A DNA stretch of 64,000 nucleotides from VXPW01 sp965115815 (GCA_965115815.1 OZ220465.1:1674001-1738000); one strand, 5' to 3'. Counted from the stretch's first letter, positions 1 through 9,750 are shown. The notes: generated by a model from the letters alone, not told the origin. A program made the numbers and translations.

Positions 1-88
1 CGCTCCGCACGCCTGCTCCGTGCCGGGCCGGGCAGGCAGTACGGCTGCGATCCGCGGTCCGCCGAGAGAGGAACCTCAGGTTGCGTGA

Positions 89-1069
89 TCATCGGAGACG
101 GCGGTGCCTCGATGGTCCCTCGGAGTCCATCGTCGCAGTTTCGCGGAAGAACACGTAGAGCCCGCTTCCTGCGATCAGCGTCATGCCGAGGACCGCCGGG
201 AGGTCGGGCCGGTCGCCCCAGATCATCAAGCCCCAAAGGAGGGAGAGCGGAAGGGCCGCGTACTCGAACGGCGCGACCAGCGACGGCTGGGCGACTCGAT
301 ACGCCAGCGACAGGAAGTAGGTTCCTCCGCCGATCAGCACGCCGCATCCGACCAGCAGTGCGATTTCCACGCCTTGCGGCCAGACCCAGGCCCGGAACAG
401 GAACTGCAGGCTGGGGTGGTCGGAGTGGCCGTAGCGGCCGTCGCCGATCACGATTCCGATTCCCGCACTGGCCGCGGCCAAGGTCAGGTGGACGTAGAAT
501 GCCATGGATGATGCCCGGTCGGTGGTCCCGAGCCGTCGTGTGACCACCTGCAGCATCGCGTAGGCGAGGGCGGCGCCGACCGGGAACAGGGCTGCTGGTT
601 CGAGGGACTCCCGGCCCGGTCGCAGCGTGATCGCCATGCCGGTCAGGCCGATCAGGACAGCGGTCCAGCGCCGCTGCCCCACCCGGTCTCCAAGCACCGT
701 GGCGGACAGGATGACAATGAACAGCGGAGCCACGAAGAACACGGCGGTGGCCTCGGCGAGCGGCATGCTGGCGACACCCAGGAAGAAACCCATGTTGGCT
801 GCAAGAAACAGGAGGCCGCGCACGATGTGAAGCGTCGGACGACGGGTTCGGAGCAGGCCGAAGCCGCCCTCCAGGCGCACGATCATCAGGGTGACGGCGA
901 TGGCGATCACGGAACGGGCGAACGTGATCTCGTGCAGGGCGAACACCGGGCTCAGCCACTTGATCATCGCATCCTGAAGCGTCAGTGCGGTGACGCCGGC
1001 AAAGACGCATCCGATCCCGATGCGGGTGGGACGGGCGGTGGGCGGTTCAGGGGTCGGCAGCGTGGGCAA
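89..1069 (-). CDS. DMT-superfamily (EamA) inner-membrane transporter
   Basis: This 326-residue, very hydrophobic protein has about ten predicted membrane segments arranged as two EamA repeats, the pattern of drug/metabolite exporters. The substrate cannot be told from sequence. The frame is open upstream to 1249, but that part is arginine-rich and unlike the family. I place the start at a TTG codon at 1067-1069 because a clear GGAGGA ribosome binding site lies just upstream of it. The helices begin within about 15 residues (IGIGCVFAGVTALTLQDAMI). The second repeat ends with a helix and a short charged tail. The gene is divergent from ccmF across about 450 bp. Family assignment is firm; transported compound unknown. 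Confidence 0.85.
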   Translation of the reverse strand: MPTLPTPEPPTARPTRIGIGCVFAGVTALTLQDAMIKWLSPVFALHEITFARSVIAIAVTLMIVRLEGGFGLLRTRRPTLHIVRGLLFLAANMGFFLGVASMPLAEATAVFFVAPLFIVILSATVLGDRVGQRRWTAVLIGLTGMAITLRPGRESLEPAALFPVGAALAYAMLQVVTRRLGTTDRASSMAFYVHLTLAAASAGIGIVIGDGRYGHSDHPSLQFLFRAWVWPQGVEIALLVGCGVLIGGGTYFLSLAYRVAQPSLVAPFEYAALPLSLLWGLMIWGDRPDLPAVLGMTLIAGSGLYVFFRETATMDSEGPSRHRRLR

Positions 1070-1519
1070 TGCTCGTTTCCTCCACCGGGGGGCTACGCAG
1101 GCATGCTCGGTCGCACCATCGCGAGTGGGCCGGCTTCCGCAGCACCGGCCGCTCCGGTCGCGCGGCAGCCGGATCGCGGTGGAGCGGCCACGGCCCCGGA
1201 ATTGGGCGTTCCGCCGACGCTCGCGGCCCTGCGCGCTTTCCTGCAGCATCCCGTGCGCCGGGCCGGGGACCGGCTACAGTGTCGGACGCGGTCCGCGAGC
1301 GGCGGTCGGCCCGGGGCATCGGGCGCACGGACGACCTCGCTGCCTGCGCCGACCGTACAGGGCAGACTTGCGGATGCGAGCTATGGCGCGACAACTGGGG
1401 GGTCATGCGGTCCGGGGGGCGGTCGTTCGGATGCAGCGGCAGCCTCGGCCGACCGGCCCGGACGGCGGAGCGGATCCCGCCAGACGCGGCGGAACGCCCG
1501 CGGTGGGATCCAACCTCCG
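1070..1519. other. Divergent intergenic region, exporter / ccmF
   Basis: This 450-bp GC-rich stretch lies between the divergent exporter and ccmF genes. Several long open frames cross it on both strands, but they are rich in Arg, Gly and Pro and show no family resemblance. I take them as GC artefacts. It presumably holds the promoters of both flanking units, though I see no convincing -35/-10 pair. Confidence 0.5.
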
Positions 1520-3487
1520 ATGACCGGCGAATTGGGGTTGTTCGCCCTCATCCTCGCACTCGGTGTTGCCGTGTTTCAGGGTACGGTGCCGCTGGTGGGA
1601 GCGGGGCGGAACCACCCGAGCCTGATGGCCGTGGCGGATCGTTCTTCGATTGTGCTTTGCGGACTGGTCGCGGTTTCGATCATGATGTTGGGATACGGGT
1701 ACGTCACGTCGGACTTTTCGCTCCGCAACGTCTGGGAGAACTCCCACACGCTCAAGCCCCTGCTGTACAAGATTACCGGAGTCTGGGGCAATCACGAGGG
1801 ATCCCTGCTGCTGTGGGTGTTGATCCTGACCGTGTACGGCGCGGCGCTGGCTGTTTTCGGGCGCCGGATACCGCCGACCCTGCGCGCACGTGCGCTCGCG
1901 ATCCAAGGCCTCATCGCTGCCGGTTTTCTGGCGTTTTCGATCTTCACCTCCAATCCGTTCGCGCGCGTGGTGCCGGTGCCCGACGAGGGCACCGGCCTGA
2001 ACCCGATCCTTCAGGACCCCGGTCTCGCCTTCCATCCGCCGTGCCTGTACATGGGATACGTCGGCCTTTCCGTCGCGTTTTCGTTTGCGATCGCGGGCCT
2101 GCTGGACCGTCGCGTCGATTCGATGTGGGCCGCGCTTGCGCGCCCCTGGATCCTGATCGCCTGGTGTTTTCTGACGGCCGGCATCGCCTTGGGCAGCTGG
2201 TGGGCCTACTACGAGCTCGGCTGGGGGGGCTGGTGGTTCTGGGATCCGGTGGAAAACGCGTCGTTCATTCCGTGGCTGGTCGCCACCGCCCTCCTGCACT
2301 CGCTGCGGGTTGCGGAGAAGCGGGACGCCCTGAAGGCTTGGACCCTGCTGCTCTGCATTACCGGCTTCTCGTTATCCCTGCTGGGCACCTTTCTCGTGCG
2401 CTCGGGCGCCATCACCTCGGTCCACACGTTTGCCAGCGACCCCGCCCGGGGTCTCTACATTCTCGCCTTTCTTGCGCTGGTCACCGGCGGCGCGTTTGCC
2501 CTGTTCGCCGTGCGTGCTCCGCGCATCCGACCCGAGGGTCTGTTCGAACCCGTCAGTCGCGAAGGCGCGCTGCTCCTCAACAACGTGTTCTTCGGCGCCG
2601 CGGCGGCCACGGTGCTGCTCGGCACGCTGTATCCCATCTTCATCGAGGTGGCGGGCGGGTCCCCCGTCAGCGTGGGGCCGCCGTACTACAACGCCGTGTT
2701 CCTGCCGCTCGCGATCCCGACCGTCGTGCTGGCGGCCCTGGGCCCCGCGCTTCCGTGGAAGCGGGCCGACCTGCCCGGCGTTCTGCATCGGATGCGATTC
2801 GCCCTGTTCTGTGCGGTCGGGGCCGTCGTGTTGACGGCCGTGCTGCAGCGCGACCCGGTTCCGATGGCGCTGGCAGGCTATGGCCTTGCCGCCCTCCTGG
2901 CGGTGGGCACGATCCGCCACTGGCTGGCGCGGGTGCAGCCCGCGCGCGGCCTCACCGGTCTGGCCCGGCGGATCCTCGGGCTGCCCGCCTCCGTGCACGG
3001 CATGGCGCTGGCCCACATGGGGGTTGCGGTGCTGGTGGTCGGGGTTACGGCGTCGAGCACGGGCCGGGTGGACCTTGAACGGGTCATGCACGAGGACGAA
3101 TCCCTCCTCCTGGCCGGGTACGAGATCGGCTTCCTGGGAGTCGAAACCGTCGAGGGACCGAATTATGTCGCCCGGCAAGGACGGTTTCGCGTCACGGACC
3201 CGGGCGGTGGGACCCGCATGCTGTGGCCGGAACGACGAGCCTATGTTTCCGGGGGAGCCGTCACGACCGAGGCGGCCATTCTCGAGACCTTCTTCGGGGA
3301 TCTCTATGTGGTCCTCGGCGAAGCGGCGGCGGACGGCGGCTGGGGGGCCCGACTTTCGTTCCATCCGCTGATCTGGTGGATTTGGGGCGGCGCGTTTCTC
3401 GGTGTGCTGGGGGGAGGGGTCGCAGTCGCGGAACGGTCGCGGCCGGCGGCGATCCGCGTCCGGGCCGCCGCCGGCCGGCCCGCATGA
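1520..3487 (+). CDS. ccmF: Cytochrome c maturation protein CcmF (heme lyase subunit)
   Basis: CcmF is the large membrane subunit of the System I holocytochrome c synthase. It receives heme from holo-CcmE and, with CcmH and CcmI, attaches it to apocytochrome c in the periplasm. The 655-residue product is of normal length, with many membrane helices. The tryptophan-rich heme-handling motif WGGWWFWDPVEN lies near residues 235-246. Conserved blocks such as GVWGNHEGSLLLWV and LGTFLVRSGAITSVHTFASDP are easy to recognise. I chose the ATG at 1520 because the encoded start (MTGELGLFALIL) matches the family; the open frame extends upstream without similarity. The stop overlaps the ccmG start (ATGA), so translation is probably coupled. 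Confidence 0.97.
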   Translation: MTGELGLFALILALGVAVFQGTVPLVGAGRNHPSLMAVADRSSIVLCGLVAVSIMMLGYGYVTSDFSLRNVWENSHTLKPLLYKITGVWGNHEGSLLLWVLILTVYGAALAVFGRRIPPTLRARALAIQGLIAAGFLAFSIFTSNPFARVVPVPDEGTGLNPILQDPGLAFHPPCLYMGYVGLSVAFSFAIAGLLDRRVDSMWAALARPWILIAWCFLTAGIALGSWWAYYELGWGGWWFWDPVENASFIPWLVATALLHSLRVAEKRDALKAWTLLLCITGFSLSLLGTFLVRSGAITSVHTFASDPARGLYILAFLALVTGGAFALFAVRAPRIRPEGLFEPVSREGALLLNNVFFGAAAATVLLGTLYPIFIEVAGGSPVSVGPPYYNAVFLPLAIPTVVLAALGPALPWKRADLPGVLHRMRFALFCAVGAVVLTAVLQRDPVPMALAGYGLAALLAVGTIRHWLARVQPARGLTGLARRILGLPASVHGMALAHMGVAVLVVGVTASSTGRVDLERVMHEDESLLLAGYEIGFLGVETVEGPNYVARQGRFRVTDPGGGTRMLWPERRAYVSGGAVTTEAAILETFFGDLYVVLGEAAADGGWGARLSFHPLIWWIWGGAFLGVLGGGVAVAERSRPAAIRVRAAAGRPA

Positions 3488-4038
3488 CGTTCCGGCGGAT
3501 TCTGGTCTACGCGCTGCCGGCGGCGGCGGTGGGCGTGCTCACGGCGGTTCTGGTGGGACGGCTCGCGACGCTGGATGACGGCACCGAGGTTCCGCCGTCG
3601 GCGCGAATCGACAAGCCCATGCCGGCCCTTCGACTGGAGTCGCTCCATCCGAACGGGCCGGGGCTCGATACCGAGGCTCTGCGAGGTACTCCGTACGTGC
3701 TGAATGTCTGGGCGGAATGGTGCGGACCGTGCAAGATCGAGCATCCTCGGCTCCTGACGCTTTCGCGCCGAGGAATTGCCGTCTACGGGGTCAACTACAA
3801 GGATCGTCCCGAACGGGCGCGGGCCTTTCTCGCCGCGCGCGGCGACCCGTTTCGGGCGGTCGGCCTCGACGGTGACGGCCGGGCCGGGATCGATCTCGGA
3901 ATCTTCGGGGTTCCGGAGACGTTCGTCGTCGACCGGAACGGGATCATCCGGCATCGGCACGCCGGCCCGTTGAGCGAGAGCGATCTCGCGGGCACCCTGC
4001 TGCCGCTGCTGTCCCATCTTCGGGAAGCCGGCGGATGA
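3484..4038 (+). CDS. ccmG: Thiol:disulfide interchange protein CcmG/DsbE
   Basis: CcmG is a membrane-anchored periplasmic thioredoxin that keeps the apocytochrome CXXCH cysteines reduced, or resolves CcmH-apocytochrome disulfides, before heme ligation. The 184-residue protein has one N-terminal signal anchor (about residues 5-26) and a thioredoxin fold. Its redox site is WCGPC (Cys80, Cys83), followed by the cis-proline strand region GVPETFVVD. The ATG overlaps the ccmF stop by four bases and the stop overlaps the ccmH start by four bases. This fits a translationally coupled ccmFGHI operon. Confidence 0.96.
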   Translation: MTFRRILVYALPAAAVGVLTAVLVGRLATLDDGTEVPPSARIDKPMPALRLESLHPNGPGLDTEALRGTPYVLNVWAEWCGPCKIEHPRLLTLSRRGIAVYGVNYKDRPERARAFLAARGDPFRAVGLDGDGRAGIDLGIFGVPETFVVDRNGIIRHRHAGPLSESDLAGTLLPLLSHLREAGG

Positions 4039-4445
4039 CGGCGGCGGGGCGGGGAATCGGGGGCTTCCTGCTGCTGGTGCTGCCGGCCGGCGATTCGCGG
4101 GCGGCGGACGATGCGGATGCGCGCATGCGGGCACTGGCGGAAGATCTGCGTTGCGTGGTCTGCCAGAACCAGTCCCTGCTCGATTCCGACGCGGACCTGG
4201 CGAAGGACATGCGGGCGCTGATCCGAGACCGCGTCGAGGCCGGCGACACGGACGAGGCGATCCTCGCGTTTCTGGTCGAACGCTACGGCGACTTCATCCT
4301 CCTGCAGCCGCCCTTCAAGCCGGCCACCTGGCTCCTGTGGCTGGGTCCGTTGGGGTTTCTCCTGGCAGCCCTAGTCCTTGCCCGCACCCGTCTCCGACGG
4401 GCCCGCGCCCGGGGCGGATCCTTCGATTCCGAGGGCCGGGACTGA
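4035..4445 (+). CDS. ccmH: Cytochrome c maturation protein CcmH (CycL type)
   Basis: CcmH is a small periplasmic thiol oxidoreductase of the heme ligation complex. The 136-residue product has an N-terminal signal segment, then the signature LRCVVCQNQS with redox cysteines at about 40 and 43. A helical domain follows, then a C-terminal membrane anchor (about residues 100-122) and a basic tail. This is the short form in which the TPR part is a separate gene, here the next one (ccmI). It overlaps ccmG by four bases, and its TGA shares one base with the ccmI ATG (TGATG). Confidence 0.96.
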   Translation: MTAAGRGIGGFLLLVLPAGDSRAADDADARMRALAEDLRCVVCQNQSLLDSDADLAKDMRALIRDRVEAGDTDEAILAFLVERYGDFILLQPPFKPATWLLWLGPLGFLLAALVLARTRLRRARARGGSFDSEGRD

Positions 4446-5548
4446 TGTTTGTGGCGGCCGCCGCCGGTCTTTCCGCGATGGTGGTCGGCGCCCTGCTGCT
4501 GGGCCTGCGGGCCGGGCTGCCCAACCGCCTGCAGGGTCCCGCCGGGATCGTCGTCCTCTCGATTCCGGCAATGTCGGCCGGTGTGTACCTCGTCGTCGGG
4601 AATCCCGCGTTCATCGCGCCGCACGATTCCCGTGACCGCGCCGATGCCACCCTACGCATCCTGGAACGGCAGGTCGCCGCACACCCCGAGTTGTCGGGCC
4701 CCCTGATGAATCTGGCGCAGGCGCTCGAGGATGCGGACCGGTACCTGGAAGCCGGCGCGGTCTGGCAGCGTGCGGCGGCGCTGGAAGACGGGGTCCGGGT
4801 CGAAGCCCTGCAGCGTGCTGCCCTTGCGCTGATAGCGGGCAACGGCAATCGGGTTAGCGACGAGGTCACGGACCTGATTGCCGATCTCCTCGCGCTGGAA
4901 CCGGGGAACGTGTTCGGGCGCTTCTACACCGGGCTCGAGGAACTCCAGTCCGGACGGCCGGACGCGGCGCTGGCCACGTGGACGGAACTGCTGGCGGAGC
5001 TGCCGCTGGATGCGGAGTCCCGGCCCATGATCGAGGCAGGCATCGAGGAGGCGGCGGCGCGGGTCGGAAGCCGGTCCGGCCCGCCCGGCCCTGCGGCACC
5101 GGTGCCGGACGATTCGCAGATCCGCGCGATGGTCGACGGGCTGGCAGCGCGGCTGGCCGAACACCCCGACGATCCCGACGGGTGGAAGCGGCTGGGACGG
5201 TCCCGCCGGGTACTGGACCAGTTCACGCTGAGCTACGAGGCCTACATGCAGGCCGTCGCCCTCGTGCCGGAGGATACCGAGGCGCTGGCCGGGGCGGCCG
5301 AATCCCTGGCGCTGGCGTCCGGGAATCCCGCCGACCCGCCTGCGGGCGCCGTCGCGTTGTTTCGCCGGGTCCTCGCGCTCGATCCCGACCACCTGTTGGC
5401 GCTCTATGTGGTGGGCGAGGAAGCGGCGAGGCGCCAGGACACGGCAACGGCCGAGACCCTGCTGGGCCGACTCCTCCGGCAACTGCCGACCGACGATCCC
5501 ATGCACCGGACCATCGCCGGCCGCCTCGAACAGATCGGTCGGAAGTGA
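4445..5548 (+). CDS. ccmI: Cytochrome c maturation protein CcmI (CycH), TPR domain
   Basis: CcmI chaperones apocytochrome c to the CcmF/CcmH lyase. The 367-residue protein starts with two membrane helices (about residues 2-22 and 30-50). A periplasmic tetratricopeptide-repeat domain follows, with patterns such as PLMNLAQALEDADRYLEAG and DGWKRLGRSRRVL. I set the start at the ATG overlapping the ccmH stop (TGATG). The same frame is open upstream from 4151 but overlaps ccmH and has no similarity. It is the last gene of the ccmFGHI unit. The matching ccmABCDE genes lie about 40 kb away on the other strand. Confidence 0.93.
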   Translation: MFVAAAAGLSAMVVGALLLGLRAGLPNRLQGPAGIVVLSIPAMSAGVYLVVGNPAFIAPHDSRDRADATLRILERQVAAHPELSGPLMNLAQALEDADRYLEAGAVWQRAAALEDGVRVEALQRAALALIAGNGNRVSDEVTDLIADLLALEPGNVFGRFYTGLEELQSGRPDAALATWTELLAELPLDAESRPMIEAGIEEAAARVGSRSGPPGPAAPVPDDSQIRAMVDGLAARLAEHPDDPDGWKRLGRSRRVLDQFTLSYEAYMQAVALVPEDTEALAGAAESLALASGNPADPPAGAVALFRRVLALDPDHLLALYVVGEEAARRQDTATAETLLGRLLRQLPTDDPMHRTIAGRLEQIGRK

Positions 5549-5639
5549 CCGGACTTGGGATCTGGAGACGGCTCGTCGGGGCCGGGGTGCGCGGCTGGAC
5601 CGCGGAATGCGAACCGCGATCCGGTCCGCGCCGGAACGG

Positions 5640-6494
5640 TCAGGCAGGGGAGGGCGGGAGCATGATGTCTTCTTGGTCGGATGGAGCGTAGAAGTAGTCC
5701 CCCGGCCGCGGCTCGTGCCCGAGGTCGCCCAGCAAGCGCCGCTGGCGGGGCGTGCAGGAGGCCATGACGCCGGCCATCGTGGGAACGTCGTAAGGTCTCA
5801 GGAACATCTGCGCATAGTTGTAGAGAAGCGATTTTCTCGCGGTGTCGGAACGATTGGGAGCGGGTCCGTGCCACAACGCATGACTGAAGACGTAGCAGTC
5901 GCCCGCGGCTCCGTCCAGCTGGACCGCACCGGGCGTGACCGGTGTCGGCGCCGGTGCCCGGCCATACGGAATCTGCCGCAGATGACTGCCGGGAAACACC
6001 GTGAAGTTTCCGCACATCGGTCCCTCGACGTCTGTCAGGAGGTACAGGGCCTTGGCCGCGAGCGGGCGGCTGGTCTCCGTCACGCGAATCCGGCGGAGGG
6101 CTTCTCCTCCGTCGGTATGGATGTACCCCCGAATGACCCGGCTCGAGGATCGGACGATGGCTTGGGACATGCTGAGGACGATGTAGGGGCCCAGCAGTTC
6201 GAGGATCACCCCGAACACGTTCGGCCGGTCCATCAGGTCCAGGAACGGCTGCCCGTACCCGAGCAGATCCCGGCGGTCCAGAAAGGACTCGGGGTCCTCC
6301 GCGGTCGGGTTGCGGTCGACCCAGCCGTAGTGGCCAAGCGGCAGGCCCGGGCGCGGCTCCCATCCGGCCTGATGGCGCAGCGATTCGACCAGCCCGCAGT
6401 ACAGCTCCACTTCCGAGGACGTGAGCACTCCCTTGAGGTGGAGATATCCCTCCACCGCCCATTGACGGCGTTGTTCCTCACTCAGGATCGGCAT
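5640..6494 (-). CDS. Phytanoyl-CoA dioxygenase (PhyH) family protein
   Basis: This 284-residue protein belongs to the PhyH family of Fe(II)/2-oxoglutarate-dependent oxygenases. The iron-binding HxD is in YIHTDGG (His126, Asp128). The distal histidine is probably in SHALWHG (about 205-209), followed by the arginine expected to bind 2-oxoglutarate (TARKSLLYNY). The start MPILSEEQRRQW is typical of the bacterial members, several of which act on small natural products. The substrate cannot be inferred. It is convergent with ccmI and stands alone. Confidence 0.88.
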   Translation of the reverse strand: MPILSEEQRRQWAVEGYLHLKGVLTSSEVELYCGLVESLRHQAGWEPRPGLPLGHYGWVDRNPTAEDPESFLDRRDLLGYGQPFLDLMDRPNVFGVILELLGPYIVLSMSQAIVRSSSRVIRGYIHTDGGEALRRIRVTETSRPLAAKALYLLTDVEGPMCGNFTVFPGSHLRQIPYGRAPAPTPVTPGAVQLDGAAGDCYVFSHALWHGPAPNRSDTARKSLLYNYAQMFLRPYDVPTMAGVMASCTPRQRRLLGDLGHEPRPGDYFYAPSDQEDIMLPPSPA

Positions 6495-6637
6495 GTCCGG
6501 TTTCTCCTTCGGTTCCGGGTGCAGGCGGGCGCGCGCAGCCGTAGCGGTCCGAGCTCAGGCCCGGGGGTCCGGGAGCGCCGGCCCGATCCTCGGGGGAGGG
6601 TCGGCTCCGGGTACCGACGCACTCGGGTTCCCGAGTC

Positions 6638-7228
6638 TCAGCCGGTTTCGAGTTCCGCATCCCAGTACAGGAAGTCGCGCCAGCTCTCGTGCAGGAAATT
6701 GGGAGGATATCCGGGGGCGCGGGCATGAAGCTCGCGTTCCGTGGGCACGCCGGGTTCCCGAATGAGACGCATGCCGATTTCGTGCAGCATGTGGTTGTTC
6801 TTGGTGAAGTTGCAGGTCGCGCAGGCGGCGACCACATTGTCCCACGAGGTGCGGCCGCCCCGGGACCGCGGCCGGACGTGGTCGAATGTAAGGTCCGACA
6901 CCGACTCGCGGGATCCGCAGTACTGACAGGTGAAACGGTCGCGCAGGAACAGGTTGAATCGGGTGAACGCGGGCGTCCGGTTCCCCTTGATGTACCGTTT
7001 CAGGGCGACCACGCTGGGCAGCCGCATCGAGACGGCGGTCGATCGCACGACCCGGTCGTACTCGGCGACAATGCGCACCCGGTCGAGAAACACCGCCCGC
7101 ACGGAGTCCTGCCACGGAATCAGCGACAGCGGAAAGTACCGCAAGGGGCGATAGTCGGCGTTCAGCACCAGGGCCGGATGCAGATGAAGCTGAAGCATCG
7201 CGCGCAGGTTCCGAACCGGTGCCGACAT
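6638..7228 (-). CDS. HNH endonuclease family protein
   Basis: This 196-residue protein has a C-terminal HNH domain. A first zinc-type CxxC (CQYCG) precedes the HNH core TFDHVRPRSRGG, then WDNVVAACATCN and KNNHML. The N-terminal half (LVLNADYRPL...PWQDSVRAVFLDRV) is typical of a conserved family of stand-alone bacterial HNH proteins thought to act on DNA, whose exact role is unsettled. An internal Met at 7198 is an alternative start. It is divergent from the CoA transferase at 7312, and the two share a short intergenic region. There is no phage or intron context. Confidence 0.88.
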   Translation of the reverse strand: MSAPVRNLRAMLQLHLHPALVLNADYRPLRYFPLSLIPWQDSVRAVFLDRVRIVAEYDRVVRSTAVSMRLPSVVALKRYIKGNRTPAFTRFNLFLRDRFTCQYCGSRESVSDLTFDHVRPRSRGGRTSWDNVVAACATCNFTKNNHMLHEIGMRLIREPGVPTERELHARAPGYPPNFLHESWRDFLYWDAELETG

Positions 7229-7311
7229 GGCCTCGTGGCGAGTGTATAGAAGGCTGGCGGCCGATGGGACACCATGCCGATCCGACTCGGAACGATCGCA
7301 GGGAGGAACGT

Positions 7312-8535
7312 GTGCCGGAAACCCTCGAAGGGATTCGCGTGCTGGATCTCAGCCGCGTTCTTGCCGGACCCTGGTGTGCCCAGTGTCTCGGGGATCTCGG
7401 AGCGGAGGTGATCAAGGTCGAACGGCCGGGCACCGGCGACGACACGCGGCACTGGGGCCCGCCGTTCCTGTCGGCCGGAAGGTCCGACGGCGCCGGTGAG
7501 GCCGCCTACTTTCAGTCGGCCAATCGGGGCAAGCGTTCCGTGACCGTCAATCTCTCCGATGCCGGCGGACAGCAGATTGTTCGCGAGCTGGCGATGCGTT
7601 CCGACGTGCTGGTCGAGAACTACCGTGTCGGCGGACTGGCCCGATACGGTCTCGACTACGATTCGCTGTCGGTGCGGAATCCGCGCTTGGTCTACTGTTC
7701 GATCACCGGTTTCGGCCAGACCGGGCCCGCCCGCCTGCGGCCCGGGTACGATTTCATGATCCAGGCCGAAGGCGGACTCATGAGTCTCACCGGCCCCGCC
7801 GACGGTCTCCCGGGCGGCGGACCGACCAAGACCGGGATCGCGGTCAGCGATCTGTTTGCCGGCATGTACGCCGTGCAGGCGGTCTTGGCGGCGCTCCTGG
7901 AGCGCGAGCGCAGCGGACGTGGGCAGCACATCGATCTGGCCCTGTTCGATTCCACCGTGGCGGCCCTGTCCATGATGGCGGTTTCAAGTCTCCTGACGGG
8001 AGTTTCGCCGCCCCGGATGGGGAATGCCCACCCGCACGTGGCGCCCTATCGGCTCTATCCGACCCGGGACCGGCCGGTGGTGGTGGCGGTCGGCAATGAC
8101 GCCCAGTTCGCGCGGTTCGGGGCCGTCCTGGGGTTGGATTCCCTGGCGACCGATCCGCGCTTCGCGACCAACCGGGATCGGCTGCGCCATCGCGATGCCC
8201 TCGACCGCCTGATCGAGGACCGGATGTCCCGGCAGCCGTACCGGCACTGGCAGGCGGCGTTCGAGGCGGCAGACGTGCCGTTCGCGCCGGTGAATACCGT
8301 GCTGGACGCACTCGGTCACGAACAGGCCGAGGCGCGCGGAATGCGGATCGACCTTCCCCACGGCGGCGGCGGCACGGTTCCCGGACCGGGAAACCCCATC
8401 CGGCTGTCCCGAACGCCCGTGCGCTATCGCGGCGCGGCGCCGGTGCTGGGGGGCGATACCGAGCAGATCCTGCGCGACGAATTGGGCCGAAGCGGGGAAG
8501 AGGTGGAGCGTCTGCGGGCCGCCGGAAGCATCTAG
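7312..8535 (+). CDS. CaiB/BaiF family III CoA transferase
   Basis: This enzyme moves coenzyme A between an acyl-CoA and a free acid. The 407-residue product shows the family landmarks: RVLDLSRVLAGPW at the N terminus, GAEVIKVERPGTGDDTR, the NRGKRSVTVNL segment, and a central catalytic-aspartate region (VLVENYRVGG and GYDFMIQAEGG). I place the start at the GTG at 7312 because a GGGAGG ribosome binding site lies about 5 bp upstream; the frame is open earlier, to 7219. Specificity (formyl-, carnitine-, succinyl- or other CoA) cannot be read from the sequence. It sits upstream of a 3-hydroxyisobutyrate dehydrogenase-like gene, separated by 300 bp of featureless GC-rich DNA. Confidence 0.92.
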   Translation: MPETLEGIRVLDLSRVLAGPWCAQCLGDLGAEVIKVERPGTGDDTRHWGPPFLSAGRSDGAGEAAYFQSANRGKRSVTVNLSDAGGQQIVRELAMRSDVLVENYRVGGLARYGLDYDSLSVRNPRLVYCSITGFGQTGPARLRPGYDFMIQAEGGLMSLTGPADGLPGGGPTKTGIAVSDLFAGMYAVQAVLAALLERERSGRGQHIDLALFDSTVAALSMMAVSSLLTGVSPPRMGNAHPHVAPYRLYPTRDRPVVVAVGNDAQFARFGAVLGLDSLATDPRFATNRDRLRHRDALDRLIEDRMSRQPYRHWQAAFEAADVPFAPVNTVLDALGHEQAEARGMRIDLPHGGGGTVPGPGNPIRLSRTPVRYRGAAPVLGGDTEQILRDELGRSGEEVERLRAAGSI

Positions 8536-8835
8536 CCGGACGGTGCGGGGAGCGGGCCACGCCCGGCAGGGGCTGCACCGCAGTCCTCGGACGGCAGGTT
8601 CCCGGCGACCCGGTCCGTCCTTCCCGGCCGTTTCACGGCGGGCGCCGGGGCCGGAGTTCCCGGGAGACGGGGAAGCCGCGCGGCCGGGCCGGCCGCTCCC
8701 TGCGAAGTTGCTGCTCCCGCTCCGATCTCCGGAGATCGTCCGCCGGAGGGGGCCGCTTCCGTACAATCGGGTCCGCGTCGCCGCCCCACGCTTCCGCTGG
8801 AAGCGCGGGCGGCCGGCTGACTACGGAGGCGGTGC

Positions 8836-9750
8836 ATGCGGATCGCGTTTATCGGGCTCGGCAACATGGGAGGGCCGATGGCCGCCAATCTCGTGCGGGC
8901 GGGTCACGCCGTGCACGGGTTCGACCGGGCGGCTCCGGCCATGAATCGGGCGGCGGCGCAGGGCGTGGCGGGAGCGACGTCGGCGGCGGCCGCGTGCCGG
9001 GAGGCCGAGGCCGTGATCACGATGCTCCCGTCCGGACGGCACGTCCGGGAGACGTACGTCGGCCGCGGCGGTGTATTGGACGCGCTTTCCGGCCGAGCAT
9101 TGCTCATCGACACCTCGACCGTCGACGTGGCGACGGCGCGAGACCTCGCGACCCGGATCGGGACAGGCCCCCACGCCCTGCTGGATGCTCCGGTTTCCGG
9201 GGGTGTGGCCGGGGCCGAGGATGCGGCTCTCACGTTCATGGTCGGCGGGGACGCCGAAGCGTTCGAGGCGGCGCAGCCGCTGTTTCGGGTGATGGGCCGG
9301 AAGGCCGTGCTGGCTGGCGGGCCCGGAGCAGGGCAGGCGGCGAAAGCCTGCAACAACATGCTGCTCGGGATCTCCATGCTCGGGCTTGCCGAAGCCTTCA
9401 CGCTGGGAGAGCGCCTGGGAATCCAGCCGGAGACCCTGTTTGCGATCGCGTCGAACGCATCCGGCTGCAGTTGGGCAATGCTGAACCACCTTCCGGTTCC
9501 GGGAATCGTGGAAACGTCGGCCGCGAACCGCGATTTTCGGCCGGGATTCGCGGCGGCCATGATGCTGAAGGATCTCAGCCTGGCACGGGAGGCGGCCGCG
9601 GGGACGGGTACTGCGACCCCGCTCGGAACCCTGGCGCAGACCCTGTACCGCGAATTCGTCGACGGCGGCGGCGGCGACCTCGACTATGCCGCCGTGATTC
9701 GCCTCATCCGCGCACGCAGTGCCCAGGATTCGCCCATGCCGGAATCCTGA
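8836..9750 (+). CDS. NAD(P)-dependent 3-hydroxyisobutyrate dehydrogenase-like oxidoreductase
   Basis: This 304-residue protein is a beta-hydroxyacid dehydrogenase. It has an N-terminal Rossmann motif (FIGLGNMGGPMAANL), the substrate-binding motif DAPVSGGVAGAE near residue 120, and the catalytic lysine segment GQAAKACNNML near residue 175. These match MmsB (valine catabolism), though tartronate semialdehyde reductases are close relatives. The start has a GGAGG site upstream. The preceding CoA transferase may be functionally linked, but the 300-bp gap argues against tight coupling. Confidence 0.9.
   Translation: MRIAFIGLGNMGGPMAANLVRAGHAVHGFDRAAPAMNRAAAQGVAGATSAAAACREAEAVITMLPSGRHVRETYVGRGGVLDALSGRALLIDTSTVDVATARDLATRIGTGPHALLDAPVSGGVAGAEDAALTFMVGGDAEAFEAAQPLFRVMGRKAVLAGGPGAGQAAKACNNMLLGISMLGLAEAFTLGERLGIQPETLFAIASNASGCSWAMLNHLPVPGIVETSAANRDFRPGFAAAMMLKDLSLAREAAAGTGTATPLGTLAQTLYREFVDGGGGDLDYAAVIRLIRARSAQDSPMPES

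Noticed and set aside
827..1519. Upstream in-frame extension of ccmF of about 230 codons
   Set aside because: It overlaps the opposite-strand exporter and lacks similarity; the ATG at 1520 gives the normal CcmF start and length.
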